64,000 nt of DNA, taken from NCBI GenBank assembly GCA_015680685.1, contig MNCI01011353.1, forward strand, positions 93,217-157,216, in the 5' to 3' direction. The DNA is from Gnetum montanum (lineage: Eukaryota > Streptophyta > Gnetopsida > Gnetales > Gnetaceae). This document shows, in pieces, positions 10,815 through 21,272 of the stretch. The translations under genes were made by a program, and so were the position numbers. Each line of letters starts with the position of its first letter. Position 1 is the first letter of the stretch. The notes beneath the pieces were generated by a model. The model worked only from the letters and a program-made list of their open reading frames with translations, had not been told where the DNA came from and did no database searches.

Positions 10815-11095
10815 TGGGCTAAAAAACCATCATGCGGGTAGAAAGCTCATCATCTAGGCAGAAAATCCATTGTGTGGTCTTGTGTCCAATTTCATTTATA
10901 ACTTTAACGTCTATCTTGGGTTTTCTTGAAAACCCATCATATGGGCTAAAAACATCATGTGGACAAAAAGTCCAACATTTGGGCTAAAAGCCCATCATGT
11001 GGATAGAAAGCCCACCGTGTTGGCTGAAAACCCATCATGTGGGCTGAAAAATCAGTTGTGTAAGCTGAGAAACCCATTGTGTAGCCTTGATAACT
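10815..11095. repeat. 20-bp tandem array in the leader, two blocks
   Basis: The consensus is CCCATCATGTGGGCTGAAAA. The right block has units at about 10,935, 10,953, 10,973, 10,993, 11,013, 11,033, 11,053 and 11,075, nearly all 20 bp apart. The left block at 10,815-10,885 has about four units. Both blocks are introduced by a shared TTGGRTTTTC-type phrase about 126 bp apart, so there is a higher-order repeat. The small ORFs across it on both strands are artefacts of the repeat. Confidence 0.8.
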
Positions 11096-11279
11096 ACTGT
11101 TATCCTCTACTAGGTTTTTCAAAGTGTGTTGGGCTTTTCTAAAATCCATCATGTAGAATACTAAAATCCTAGGAAACCATTATCATCTTGGTCAATTCAT
11201 TAGCCCATTGTATTTTATGTCGTTTACCTCCATTATTGTTCTACACCATATTATTGATATGAGTGCTAACTAGCAGTTC

Positions 11280-12310
11280 ACCCGTATTTAGTATCCAAAA
11301 GATCCCATCATGATGGAACATGGACAATCCCTTAGGAACCTAGGACATGATCAAGTGCATGCAACAATCACTTAGGAATATTATAACTTCATCTATGTGA
11401 AGATCTAGGCTGGCCTCTGCATCCTATGCAAAGAGTTAAACTCTAAGAGTGTGTTTGCGATCATTGACAAGAGTGGAAAGGAATACATTCCTTCCACATA
11501 TGATAAGATAGTGCTTTTTAAAGCTTATATCCACATGCTAGCCCACCTAGTAGATGATAATGAGGAAGTGGTAGTGAATGAAGGGTCTAGCCTAGAATGT
11601 GAAAGAGATGATTAGGAGGAGTTTGGAGGATACTATGAGGAAGAGGCCCAAGGAAAAGAAAACTTACAAACATCCATGCTTGACTTTATGATTAACCCCT
11701 TATATAATACATAAGTAACACCTATCTCTTTCTTTGAGTAGACTTCAGACCCTATCTCCAAAGTTTCCTCTATATTTACAGGTCTTCCAATTATCACCCA
11801 ACCCAATGTCATGTGACTACCCTAAAGTGTACCTTCTATGCCTCTTCCATTCACTACTATAGTAGGCCCCTCTTCGGAACCTTAAGTCATGCCAACTTCT
11901 AGCATACCTTTTACTTCCTTTACCTTGTAAATCCCTATCTAGACATCGTTATCCTTGTTTAACTAGTAATGGAAAGTAGGCCTTATCTCCTAGTGCCACA
12001 ACCTATCCTCTAGCCCCAAGCCATCCCACCATCCATGCAACCAACCTTGCAACCTATATAGCCTACAAAAGTGCCTCAAAGCTTGGATTAGGCCTTCTAG
12101 CTAATCCAAAGCCCCATCAACAAATTAAAGAAACTTGAGGCTAGCTCCACAAAAATGGTAAAAGTCATGAACATTTACCAAGATGACCCAATTAATCCCA
12201 ATGTTTCCTAGATAACCCTTTCCTATGGGATACTGGTCCCTCATATCATCATGTATAATGGTGAAAGTGATCCTAAAGAGCACATCATTACCTCAAATCG
12301 ATTTCCAATT
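11280..12310 (+). pseudogene. Gag N-terminal remnant (Tat-like gypsy)
   Basis: Plus-strand frames give an acidic segment (FAIIDKSGKEYIPSTYDKIV, then DDNEEVVVNEGSSLECERDD), then a Pro/Ser/Thr-rich stop-laden linker. At about 12,225-12,285 comes ILVPHIIMYNGESDPKEHI, the well-known gag signature 'P.i..YdG..DP.eHl'. The reading ends abruptly at about 12,310 where CpG-rich unrelated DNA starts. The region is broken by many stops. It lies downstream of a matching LTR and leader, so it is probably the 5' end of one truncated element. Confidence 0.6.
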
Positions 12311-13715
12311 ATGTCGGCCGGAAAATGACGGTTCCCTACATTTTGCTCAAAAGGTAATGGCAGTTAGAGCCTGATATCATGGCCAGTGACGTCTCAAACT
12401 TATATACGTGGCCGTCAAATTAGGCTGCGTTTGGCATGACCATGAGCACGATTAGATTTTTTCCTCCTCTTTGATTTTTGAAGTTAAAGTTGAATGGGCT
12501 GCACTGGGAATAGTTTTCATGCACCTTTCCGACAAATCAAATCAGTTTTCTAAGAAGCTTTTAAATTTTCATGGTATCACAGCATGACAGCCGTATCCCA
12601 GTAATAAAGAAAAGAAAAAAGATATTCAGTGTAAAATTAACAATTTTCACAGCAATAGTTTCACCAAAGTTTTTAGCGAAAATGCTTTGTTGAAAAAAAC
12701 ATGTAATTGATGCCCTAGTGAGATTATACTATATTTACCAACACCCCCTTACCCGATGGCAAAGACATTGGCGGACTTAGCAAAGTAGTTTTCTCGATAT
12801 TCTGTTGTTTCCTGTTAGGGTATACATACCATATCAACGTTGTCTTAACGTTGTCGAGTATCCTCAGGAATACTCATCTGGGCACCACGCCTTCAATGAA
12901 GTAATATATCTACATCGATGAAAAGATAGGAGCATGATATGAAACCGAGCTCTCTTAAGTTATGTATACATTTATAGAAGGACAATTATAATTACAATCT
13001 AGAACAAGTAAGCAAATAAGTGAATAGCATTGTAGACATCATCAGTGGAAGGACAACAATATATCTCCAAAGGGTACTTCATAGCTAGAGCCTTCATGAT
13101 CTAATATAAGGTTCAATGAGGAGCTGCACCTGAACTATCCAATCTAAATAGTCTTGCATATTTGCAACCACTATAGAATCAAGCCCCATTTAGTTTTATA
13201 CGTAAGGGGATGATAAGAAGAACAGAGAGGGGGAAACAAGGTTGAACCCTATTCTTCCTTGGAACCACAAAGCTAGAGTAGTTTTCCAACACTTCAATGC
13301 CATTAACGAATAACTTAGAGTGTTTCATGGTCCCCAAGTTGTAAGAAGGAACTAGGGAACCACTAACCTTGAGACCTCTCTTACAATTCTTGCTCACATA
13401 AAAGAAGTGACGTCCTAGAATAAGTTTCAAAAATACACTTATTGTACAAGTTTAAACTTCATCAATTCAAGGTGTTACCCATCTTAAATGATGTCAAGCT
13501 TAAAGGAAAGTACCAACTCTAAAGACTTGATACATCATTTTAACCAAGGCTTTGCATAAAACATGAAGAACACTTAGTAGAATCTAGAAATCATTCTTAC
13601 TTCATGAAAAGAAAGATAAGGCCAACCCAAAGGACCAACGTCTCTAAGGTATCCCTTAGATCCATTTCTTTATTGAGTCTAAGAGACTTTTCCTCTTGCA
13701 CAATTTCATACCTAT
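12311..13715. other. CpG-retaining island between retroelements
   Basis: By eye about two dozen CpG sites lie in 12,311-12,910, against a couple in similar lengths of neighbouring element DNA (for example 25,000-25,590). No retroelement protein is seen. GCTGCGTTTGGCATGACC at about 12,423 resembles the ends of some plant DNA transposons, but no inverted partner was found. The right part holds the possible host exon at 13,179-13,420. It ends at the A2 LTR (13,716). Confidence 0.55.
13179..13420 (-). CDS. Possible host-gene exon or gene fragment, unrecognised
   Basis: The minus-strand frame is open for about 80 codons: HFFYVSKNCKRGLKVSGSLV, then PSYNLGTMKHSKLFVNGIEV and NYSSFVVPRKNRVQPCFPLS, then VLLIIPLRIKLNG. 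It has balanced composition, unlike the Lys/Asn-rich retroelement readings, and sits in CpG-retaining DNA. An acceptor-like TTATTCTAG precedes it on the minus strand at about 13,415-13,423. After a stop the same frame continues FYSGCKYARLFRLDSSGAAP and later KALAMKYPLEIYCCPSTDD, so either an exon boundary or pseudogene decay is involved. I do not recognise the protein family. It could be an exon, a gene fragment captured by an element, or chance. Confidence 0.35.
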
Positions 13716-14592
13716 TGATAAATCACATTTCTTGTAGGCTACGATATTAGCGATTTGATATCGAAGCTACGATATCGCGTATCCAATATTAAAGCCTATG
13801 CTATGACATCAAATATCTGATATCATGGGACATGTGCCTACCTATAAATATGACACTTAGGCACATGGTTTGAGACACAATTCAATCAACCTATACCAAA
13901 ACTCTTACAATTTAATTTTGTAGCTTAGTAATAGATTGCATGCCATAGTGTGGTGTTGAGTAATTGTCTGAAATCTATATTCAGGTGAAGTGTGCTTTGG
14001 CACATTTCATGACAAAAATAAAGATTGAGATTGCTTTTCATCATTGCAACATCTAATTAGCTTTGTTATTTTACTTAGCATAGTTTTTACTATTTTCCTA
14101 CCTTAATCATTTACATTACCAAGTACTCTACTTTCTATGTTCATTATTAAGGCAGAATGAGTACAACTGGTTTTGAGCATTTAAGTGTAATTGTTTGGTA
14201 ACTCAGTAGTGGTTTCACTTGATTTGCTCAGTAGTGAACTCACTTGGTAATTCCAGTAACATTCACATGAGCTCAAGGCATGTACAACAAGCCAAGAATG
14301 GATACTCATTGCCCTAGGCTAGAGTAGATTATTTTACTATGTTCTTCATACTTAGAACTATTTTCACACTTTACCTAGGAGATATGGCCCATCAACATCA
14401 ATTTCTCATACACCTCACTAAGAGTTAAATCATATGCATAGATTATACTAGCTCTATGTAGGAAGACAACAATCTCAAACTTAAACCAAATACTAGCATA
14501 TTCACATTGCCTCATCCATGGATTACAATTGGGCTATGCATGAACACTCATATCTTGTATGGTTGGATGTTGGACTATTCCACCACTCATCA
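13716..14592 (+). repeat. 5' LTR of element A2 (family A), 877 bp
   Basis: It starts TGATAAATC at 13,716 and ends CTCATCA at 14,592, one base before the PBS. GATATC/CGATATCG repeats fill about 13,738-13,840, followed by the TATA box CCTATAAATA (13,841-13,850). AATAAAGATTGAGATT at about 14,014 is the reverse complement of the conserved LTR segment in A1, A3 and its duplicate. It is the only full-length family A LTR in the window and defines the ends of the family. Confidence 0.85.
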
Positions 14593-14593
14593 T

Positions 14594-14612
14594 TGGCACT
14601 GTTGCTAAGGAC
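14594..14612 (+). other. Primer binding site, tRNA-Asp type (A2)
   Basis: TGGCACTGTTGCTAAGGAC is a decayed form of TGGCGCCGTTGCCGGGGA, complementary to the 3' end of plant tRNA-Asp and used by Athila-type elements. It lies one base after the LTR end. The same site is at 37,566-37,583 (B1) and 61,403-61,421 (B2) on the minus strand. Confidence 0.75.
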
Positions 14613-14649
14613 AAGCTAATGTATGCTTAGTAATTAATTTCACAAAGGT

Positions 14650-17600
14650 CATTGTACTTGGAACACAAAGTTAAACTTCATAATTCTAAGAAAAGAACAA
14701 CCAAAAGAAACATCTTAAAATTACAATATGGCTTCAAACAAGAATGCAACATCACATGATAAGGAACTACGAATAAGCAATAATAGAATCGAAGAGGAAG
14801 AAGACTAGAGTATGCCAATGTAGACAATGATTTCATATTCTCATCATGATCCTTAGTATCCTGATTTCACACTCATCTTTCATTAGGATTGGAAACTCAA
14901 GTGAAGAGATCTTCAAGGGAATGTTATTCTACCACCAAAATGCTTAGCACCCATTATGCTCTAAAATGCTCTCAAGGAGATGAAGCTAAAGGAAGCATTT
15001 GGAGGGTATCATGAAACCAAATACATGACAACCATATGAACCTATTGATGAGCAATTAAGGAAAGACAATGCCATAGAAATAAGACATGAACAAGACAAA
15101 GGAAGGACAATCAATTCTATTGTTTTCCTGGAGGAACTTGATGAAGATGAGTTCATTGCTAAATAACTCCACCAAAATCATGAGTTCCAGTCACAAATGC
15201 CTATCATTCAACTAGATGAACCTATCAGAAATAAATCATAGTCCAAATTAGCATATACTCAAGTAGGAGGGAGAGGACTCAAGGCATAAGCAAGACTCAA
15301 GGCCAAAAGTTTCTACTAGATCTCATAGAGACAAACATCAGAACCATCACAAGAGGACAAGCTAACATCATTCTCCTATTACCTCATTTGCATCCTCATG
15401 ATCATCAGAAGTCTCTAATAGAAGAAGGCAAAAGTACAAGGACCATGACAGGGAAGAGAAGAGAACTCATGATCACCATGATTATCATGATCATAAATCA
15501 AGACATTTTGATTTGAAAGATAAAGGATAACATCATTGCAAATGTAAAGATTGCAAAAATCATGAAAGGGATGATAATTAAAGGGGGCACTAGTACAATA
15601 GCACACACAAATTGAATCAAGATGATGAACCCCTACTGGTAACTCATAGCATGATTAACAAATAAGAAGCTATTTACATTCCAACCAAGCACGTGAAGGA
15701 TAGCTAAATCAAATAGCTCAACATGAATAACATGCCAATATTTGAAGGTGGCTATAATGTTGATTCGCAACATCACCTTTAAGCTTTACACAATGCTTGC
15801 ATCCTATAGAATATTGAAAGTGACTAGCAGAAGTTAAAGTTATTCCAAAGAAAACTTGTAAAAGAGGTAGAGAGCTAGTACCAATTACTTGAAGTTGAAT
15901 AAATTACAAGATGAAGTGCCATCCTAGAGATCTTCAACGATAAGTATGAAACCTACTCATAGGTATTTAACCTATGAAAATAGATCCAAGGATGAAGGGA
16001 CACATGAGACCCTTGATGCAGCAATGGATAGATACTATTCACTATTACACAAATACCCAAGCTATGGATTTTTACCAAGGGAATAGCTCAGGCACGTTGT
16101 AAATGGGTTACAAAGAAAAACCATAGAGACTCTTGGGGCTTATTCCTAAGGTAGATTCCATGATATATAGAGATTAATTGATCAAGTAGCAAAAGAGAAA
16201 GAAGAACTCAAGAAGAGAGAGTCAGCCAAGGAATATAATAGAGATCCATCAATTAAAAAAAGAGATGTGCAAATATGTTATAAGAAAGAGGATGAAACCT
16301 TGGAAGATGTTATCTAGAAAAAGAATCTACCTATTCAAAGATCAATCAATGATATAGTAGCTAAGGCAGAGAAGGTATGGGATTTAGTGGATGGAAAGTT
16401 TGCTACAATCCTAAAAATTATGGAAGAAAAGGTTGAACAAGAACGTAACAGGGGTAAGGAAAGGAAGAAGAAAATAGTTAAAGGATGAGAAAGTTATAAG
16501 CACAAAGGACAAGTTGCTACTAGTGAAGGGTATACTTACAAGAATCTGGGGTATATGCACTCAATCCAAGATTCATTAAAAAGAAGATGCCTAGAAGACT
16601 ACCTTATCCTCAAGGTAATATCAGACAAACTTTTCAGCTAACATATTACCCAACTGGAGCTTGTCCTCAACCACAAGAGCAATATCAACAATAATGGCAG
16701 CAACCACAAGCATGCACAATGCCACTGCGAAAGCAATAGTATCAATATAGGCAACTAGACCATTATGGATATTATGTTTAGCATCCAATATCTCTAGGAA
16801 ATACATTCATTCAAACTTCTTTTCCTTATTATTCACCAAAATACTACAGACCTACTACTCCAATGATGGATCATATTTCTTATGCACATTTGTCAGTAGT
16901 TTGTCCATCAAATTCCCCTTCTAATCCTTTGCCTCCAAGACCACCACTTGCTATGCAAGGAAAATTACCATCACAATCACAACAAAGAAAAGTTGCAAGG
17001 GTAGTGACCATACAAGTGAAGGATCTTACCAAAAACACTAAGGGCTAGACAAGAAAATGTCCTTTTGTTAGGACAAGTCTTGAAAAGACTGGTAGAGTTA
17101 CAACTTCATTGAGACCAACTTCTCCTACAATATATTCTCTTGATAAAAATAATCTTCCATCATCATGTAACACAAACATGTAAACTATCATGCTTACAAA
17201 AATATTCATAGACTTAGCATAATTTATGCTACGTTAAGAATGAGAGATTTATCTATTGAAATCTCTAAAGGAGACAAGCACGAAGCCATACACATGAAGT
17301 GGATTCCATGCATTACTATTGAAAGCAAAGGGTGCAATTATGGACCAACCTTCTAGAATGTCAACACAGATAATACAACAGTTCACAAAAATACTAAGAA
17401 ACAAACATGTGCAAAAGAAAGAGTAGGGATCACCAAATCAAAAAGACAACTTGTGGCCAATAGCTAAGAACCTTCAATTTCCTACAATATGCATGGAACA
17501 ATCTAATTCACTTATTAGTTCTCATTCAAAGAAACTAACTCCAACTAAGGATCCAAAAATGAAATTAATAAATCATAATCATGCACCAATAGGAAAAGAA

Positions 17601-17770
17601 AATAAGAACTTAAATGATCAAAGCTCAACTACCATCAAGATCACATGGGATAATAATTGAAAAGTTAAGTTACTAAAGATGGTAAGTGAACAACCTAGAG
17701 TGTATGATCTAGGAGATCTAGGGATAATTTTCCAAACACTCATCCATGAGATTAGTCATGGGGGAGATAC
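14650..17770 (+). pseudogene. Gag of A2
   Basis: This is a stop- and frameshift-laden gag. In order: an acidic segment (NEPIDEQLRKDNAIEIRHEQ); a His/Asp/Lys-rich segment with HHCKCKDCKNHE (about 15,430-15,580); DDEPLLVTHSMINK followed by HVKDS (about 15,620-15,700); and DRYYSLLHKYPSYGFLPRE at 16,026-16,080. A Lys/Glu-rich part, a Pro-rich part (NPLPPRPPLAMQGK, about 16,920-16,950) and a basic tail follow. The DDEPLL and DRYYSLLH segments also occur in B1/B2 gag, so families A and B share gag. No protease, RT or integrase follows: at about 17,790 the sequence passes straight into the U-rich tract that normally follows integrase. Confidence 0.7.
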
Positions 17771-17789
17771 TCTATCTTAAGCTAGGAAT

Positions 17790-18010
17790 TAATAAGTTCT
17801 TTTTAATTTTTTATTTTACAATTCTTTTTACTTTTCCTATTTCTTAAAATAACATTTCCCATTCTCTTATACTTTTCATATTCTTTGATATTTTCTTAAT
17901 CTTTTAAACTTTTTCATTTCTTAAATTTTTAATATTCTTTTATCATTTTTCATTCTTTACACTCTTTTTCAATTTTTACTATATTTTTCATATTTTTTTT
18001 TCATTTTCTA
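17790..18010 (+). other. Polypyrimidine (U-rich) tract after gag in A2
   Basis: About 220 bases of nearly pure T/C with A, in CTTTTNCATTTTTC-like variations. It is the sense-strand equivalent of the A-rich tracts at 38,830-39,020 (A3), 31,380-31,600 (B1) and 54,900-55,130 (B2), all just downstream of integrase. Its presence here directly after gag marks the pol deletion point. Confidence 0.6.
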
Positions 18011-18407
18011 TGTAAATAATTTTGATCACTAATAAAACACATTATGAATAAGGCAAGATCTAGCTAAGAAAGTGAAGATTTATCTATGTTATTAAGTCAT
18101 AAGGGACTAATTATTTGAACAAGTGATCCCACACCATCCATCCATCCATTCCATTAATGAAAGGTTCTTACCATGACCACAATGATATTCTTTTCCATCA
18201 TACAACTAAGAATAAACTTGTGATCATTATGCCTAGATGAAAAAGTGAAGAACAAAGTCGAAATGTAAAGGATGTGACATCAAGGTGATTTGTGGACTCT
18301 CTTTGATTACTTTTGTGAGTTTTATCATGTTTTATAGTTGTATTATATCCTTTTAGATCTACTAAAAAATGTAAGTAAGAGTAAAATAAGTGTTTCCTTA
18401 CAATTTT

Positions 18408-18538
18408 ACTAGAAAGACATGTTACCCATGCCTAAAGGTAGTCTTCTAGTAAAGGTTAATACAAATAAAAATAAAAGAGCACAAACTAAATTTTTGGGGC
18501 TTCCACTAGAAAGACATGTTACCCATGCCTGAAGGTAG
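18408..18538 (+). repeat. Duplicated conserved spacer motif in A2
   Basis: AGACATGTTACCCATGCCT with flanks ACTAGAA and AAGGTAG occurs at 18,408-18,441 and 18,505-18,538, 97 bp apart. Other elements have a single copy, at 25,509, 30,858, 49,018 and 54,388. The second copy keeps the standard distance (about 424 bp) to the inverted-repeat block. Confidence 0.75.
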
Positions 18539-18961
18539 GTGGTTTATCATAAATATAAAAAATAAAAAAAGTTCCATGAATAAACTACTTCCTTGGACAA
18601 TATGCCAAGTGAGGATACTCCTTGCAATAGTGGTAGTCTTACGGTTGTAATTCCCAAAGATGAGACAATGTGATGTCATTGGAATGTTGTCTGGACTTGG
18701 TTTGAATGTTGAAAAAAAAATTTAATGATTACTTTTACCACTAATAAAACACAAGAATTCATTACGCCTATAGTAAGATACCTCGTGTCCTGATTTTTGC
18801 AATCCCTACTAAGTTCATTTCATCTCATTGTAAGAATAGTCATAACTTGTGATTTTGTATAACATAGTATAATTTTCTCAATTTGGTAGTACTAACATGT
18901 GTATTTTGCTAAATAGGTATGTGTTACATTCAACTCCTTAAGTGCCTATGGATACTTCTAG

Positions 18962-19017
18962 GTTATACAAGGACATTAAGGGCTGGAGCCTACTTTGGAA
19001 GGATCCACTTGTATAAC
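18962..19017 (+). other. Conserved inverted-repeat block, A2 copy
   Basis: Arms GTTATACAAG (18,962-18,971) and CTTGTATAAC (19,008-19,017) are perfectly complementary. The loop holds TTTGGAAGGATCCA, the A2 form of the conserved core. The internal TATA box is about 344 bp downstream. Confidence 0.65.
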
Positions 19018-19324
19018 TGTTGTACCTTATACCTACAAAGTGATTCCACATCATCTTGAACCATCAACAACATTAATAAAAATTCTCCTATTATTCAAAC
19101 TATTTGTTCTACCAATATGGATTCACTACCCTTCTTATCCACCTTATCAACACTACATGGACTTTCATTGCCAGATATTCCTTCTGTATGAACCTTCAAT
19201 GATAAACTCTTGATAAATGTACATCTATCCATAGCCCATGTTCTCTATGCTTTAAACTTCCATCCATTCAAACAAAATCATTTTCATCCTCTGAATTTCA
19301 CAAAAAATGAAAATTTTTTACCTC

Positions 19325-19374
19325 TGATATTGGGTCCACCCCAATATTGAATCGCACAAAAACTATATATATGC
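19325..19374 (+). promoter_or_regulatory. Internal promoter-like module of A2
   Basis: A palindromic pair, ATATTGGG/CCCAATAT around a 4-base centre (19,327-19,348), belongs to the same GATATT/AATATC motif class as the A2 LTR. It is followed by ACTATATATATGC (19,361-19,373). The 3' ORF ATG is about 550 bp downstream. Confidence 0.5.
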
Positions 19375-19922
19375 AAACACTTAGCCAAATTTTTCATCAT
19401 TATTCGTTTGAACTAAGGGAGATGTTTTCATTTTTCTTTGATGCTCTAATCTCTAACCTCCTATATTTTCCCAAGACATATCTTCCATGTTATTACTTCA
19501 CTTTTTGGGATTTTCAAATTTATTTGACCCTTGAGTGCTCATCTTAGTCGTGGATGGGTGCTAGTGAGGAAAATCTAAGCCATCTTTTTGAAAATTTCTA
19601 ACACTTAGAAGGTATTTTAAGGATAAGGATGAAAGGAAACTTAAAATTTTTAATGAAACATCAATCATATTAACACCAGAAGACTTAAATAATACTCTTA
19701 AGGAACCATAACCATTAGTATGAGCCACAAATGTAAACAGAATAGATAATTGTGAAGGGTTATAAGAAAATCAACACTTATGGGGCAAGTTTTTTAAATT
19801 TTTCTAACTCTACAATCACAATAAACTAAGAAGTTAATGTAATTAAGGGTATGAGTAAGGTATGGAACCAATAAGAATATATGAGAATGCCTTAGTAATT
19901 CCAAATCCTTAAATGATTTTAG

Positions 19923-20870
19923 ATGGCTCCAAAGAGAGGAGCATAAGGAGGACCCTCACAAAGTGTAAGCAAATGACCAAGATGCCAAGGTAGAGGTCAA
20001 ATTGGGGGACAAGAAATAGAACATGCAGATCAAGAAGCCTAATCCTTTAGTATTCATTAGGAAACCCTTACCACTAGATAATTAGCCCAAGGAGAGGCAA
20101 TAGAACCACAGGTGTAAGGACAATGCCTCACACTATCAAAAGATTGTTCCCAATCTATTCAAGAGAAGTCCATCCTAACCATAGTTATTATGGAGATGAA
20201 CGCTAGCCCATTTGAAAAGTTTACCCTAGAACTAGTAAAGATATAACTTAAGGCATCACCACTATGGCCTATCCTATTTGATAGTGGTGAATGATACCAT
20301 GAGAAAACCTATTAGTTTTGGCATAATAAGAAAGAGGGCACCACAATCAACATTGGAGAAGTCTTAGTCTCATTCTCAATCAAGACAATAGCAAAAGCTT
20401 TGAACATATCAAATGAAGGAGCAAAAATAGCACATTTTTCCACAAGATCAGATGCTAAAACCAGGAAACTATGGCTGAAATAGGCATATGGCAAGGAAGA
20501 AAAAAAATACAATGAGTTATCTCTAGAGGAATGAATCTATTTCAAAATTAGCATGTATCACTTGTTCTCAACCAAAGGACTAAATAGGTTATTCACTTAT
20601 GAGGTCAAAGGAAGTGTGATCCTAATGGAAAAATGAAATGTCAATATCACATGGCTCTACTCTATGGAGATTAAGAGGTAGTTTGAAAAAAGGAAGGTAG
20701 GGAAGCCAACACTTTCTTTCCCTTGCCTTATCATGAAGCTATGCAAGTGAGCCAGAGTCCTAGAATACACCAATGACATTTCTAGGAAGGCTTAGAATGC
20801 TTCATATGATGAATTTCTCAAACAAAACCCACCCAAGAAGGACCAGGATGAGGAACAACAAGAAGAATAG
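19923..20870 (+). pseudogene. 3' ORF of A2, N-terminal half
   Basis: Starts ATGGCTCCAAAGAGAGGAGC (MAPKRGA, then a stop), matching MVPKREQQ in A1 and MIPKRGAQ in A3. The frame holds for 315 codons to the TAG at 20,868-20,870 with no net frameshift, but with about a dozen in-frame stops, including one inside LSLEE-IYFKISMYHLFSTKG. It ends TNDISRKA-NASYDEFLKQ then NPPKKDQDEEQQEE. A1 continues differently after the 'KPP' point and runs on into the coiled-coil half, so the A2 copy is cut at about 20,835-20,870. The next bases are a family A LTR in the opposite orientation, which marks a rearrangement junction. Confidence 0.75.
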
Positions 20871-20874
20871 TAAA

Positions 20875-21252
20875 CTAAATAAAATAATAAATAAAACTAA
20901 TTGTTGTTGTAATGACAGAAGGTAATCTCAATCTTTATTTCCAATCATTCAATGTGTCCAAGTACATCACACTTGAAGAAAGACTCTATTCAATCACTTA
21001 ACATCACATTGTGAGCACACACTACTAAGTATTAAAAGCTAAAATCATGAAAACAAACTGAAAGAGTTCTACTACTATGTTATCAAATCTATTACAAATC
21101 TATGTCCCTAAGTGTGAATTTTATAGGCTGGCACATACCCTGCAATATCGTTTATACAATAATGTATCATGAGATGTGATATCAAATCTATGACATCATA
21201 GATATGATATTATAACTACAATATCATTATGGTGAAATTTTTTACTTTATCA
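20875..21252 (-). repeat. Truncated 3' LTR of element A3 (family A)
   Basis: In minus sense it starts TGATAAAG at 21,252 after the PPT, has GATATC/ATATCATA-type repeats (21,140-21,245), a degraded TATA box (TATAAAATT, 21,115-21,125) and the conserved GATTGAGATTACC segment (about 20,920-20,940). It stops after about 378 bp where A2 ORF sequence in opposite orientation begins, so about 500 bp of the LTR is missing. Confidence 0.75.
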
Positions 21253-21272
21253 TACCTCCACAACTAACAAAA
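21253..21272 (-). other. Polypurine tract of A3
   Basis: On the minus strand GTTGTGGAGGTA directly precedes the LTR start. The same GGAGGTA occurs before the B1 LTR. Confidence 0.5.

Larger units (their letters stand above)
18011..19320 (+). other. Noncoding spacer of A2 upstream of its 3' ORF
   Basis: No gene is seen. The part around 18,140-18,300 is the reverse complement of the A3 spacer at 38,500-38,720. It carries two direct copies of the conserved motif (18,408-18,441 and 18,505-18,538) and the inverted-repeat block 18,962-19,017. Confidence 0.65.

Noticed and set aside
10955-11152. Small ORFs on both strands over the 20-bp array
   Set aside because: They are low-complexity readings produced by the repeat on both strands.
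12423-12440. GCTGCGTTTGGCATGACC as the end of a DNA transposon
   Set aside because: No inverted partner or target-site duplication was found nearby.
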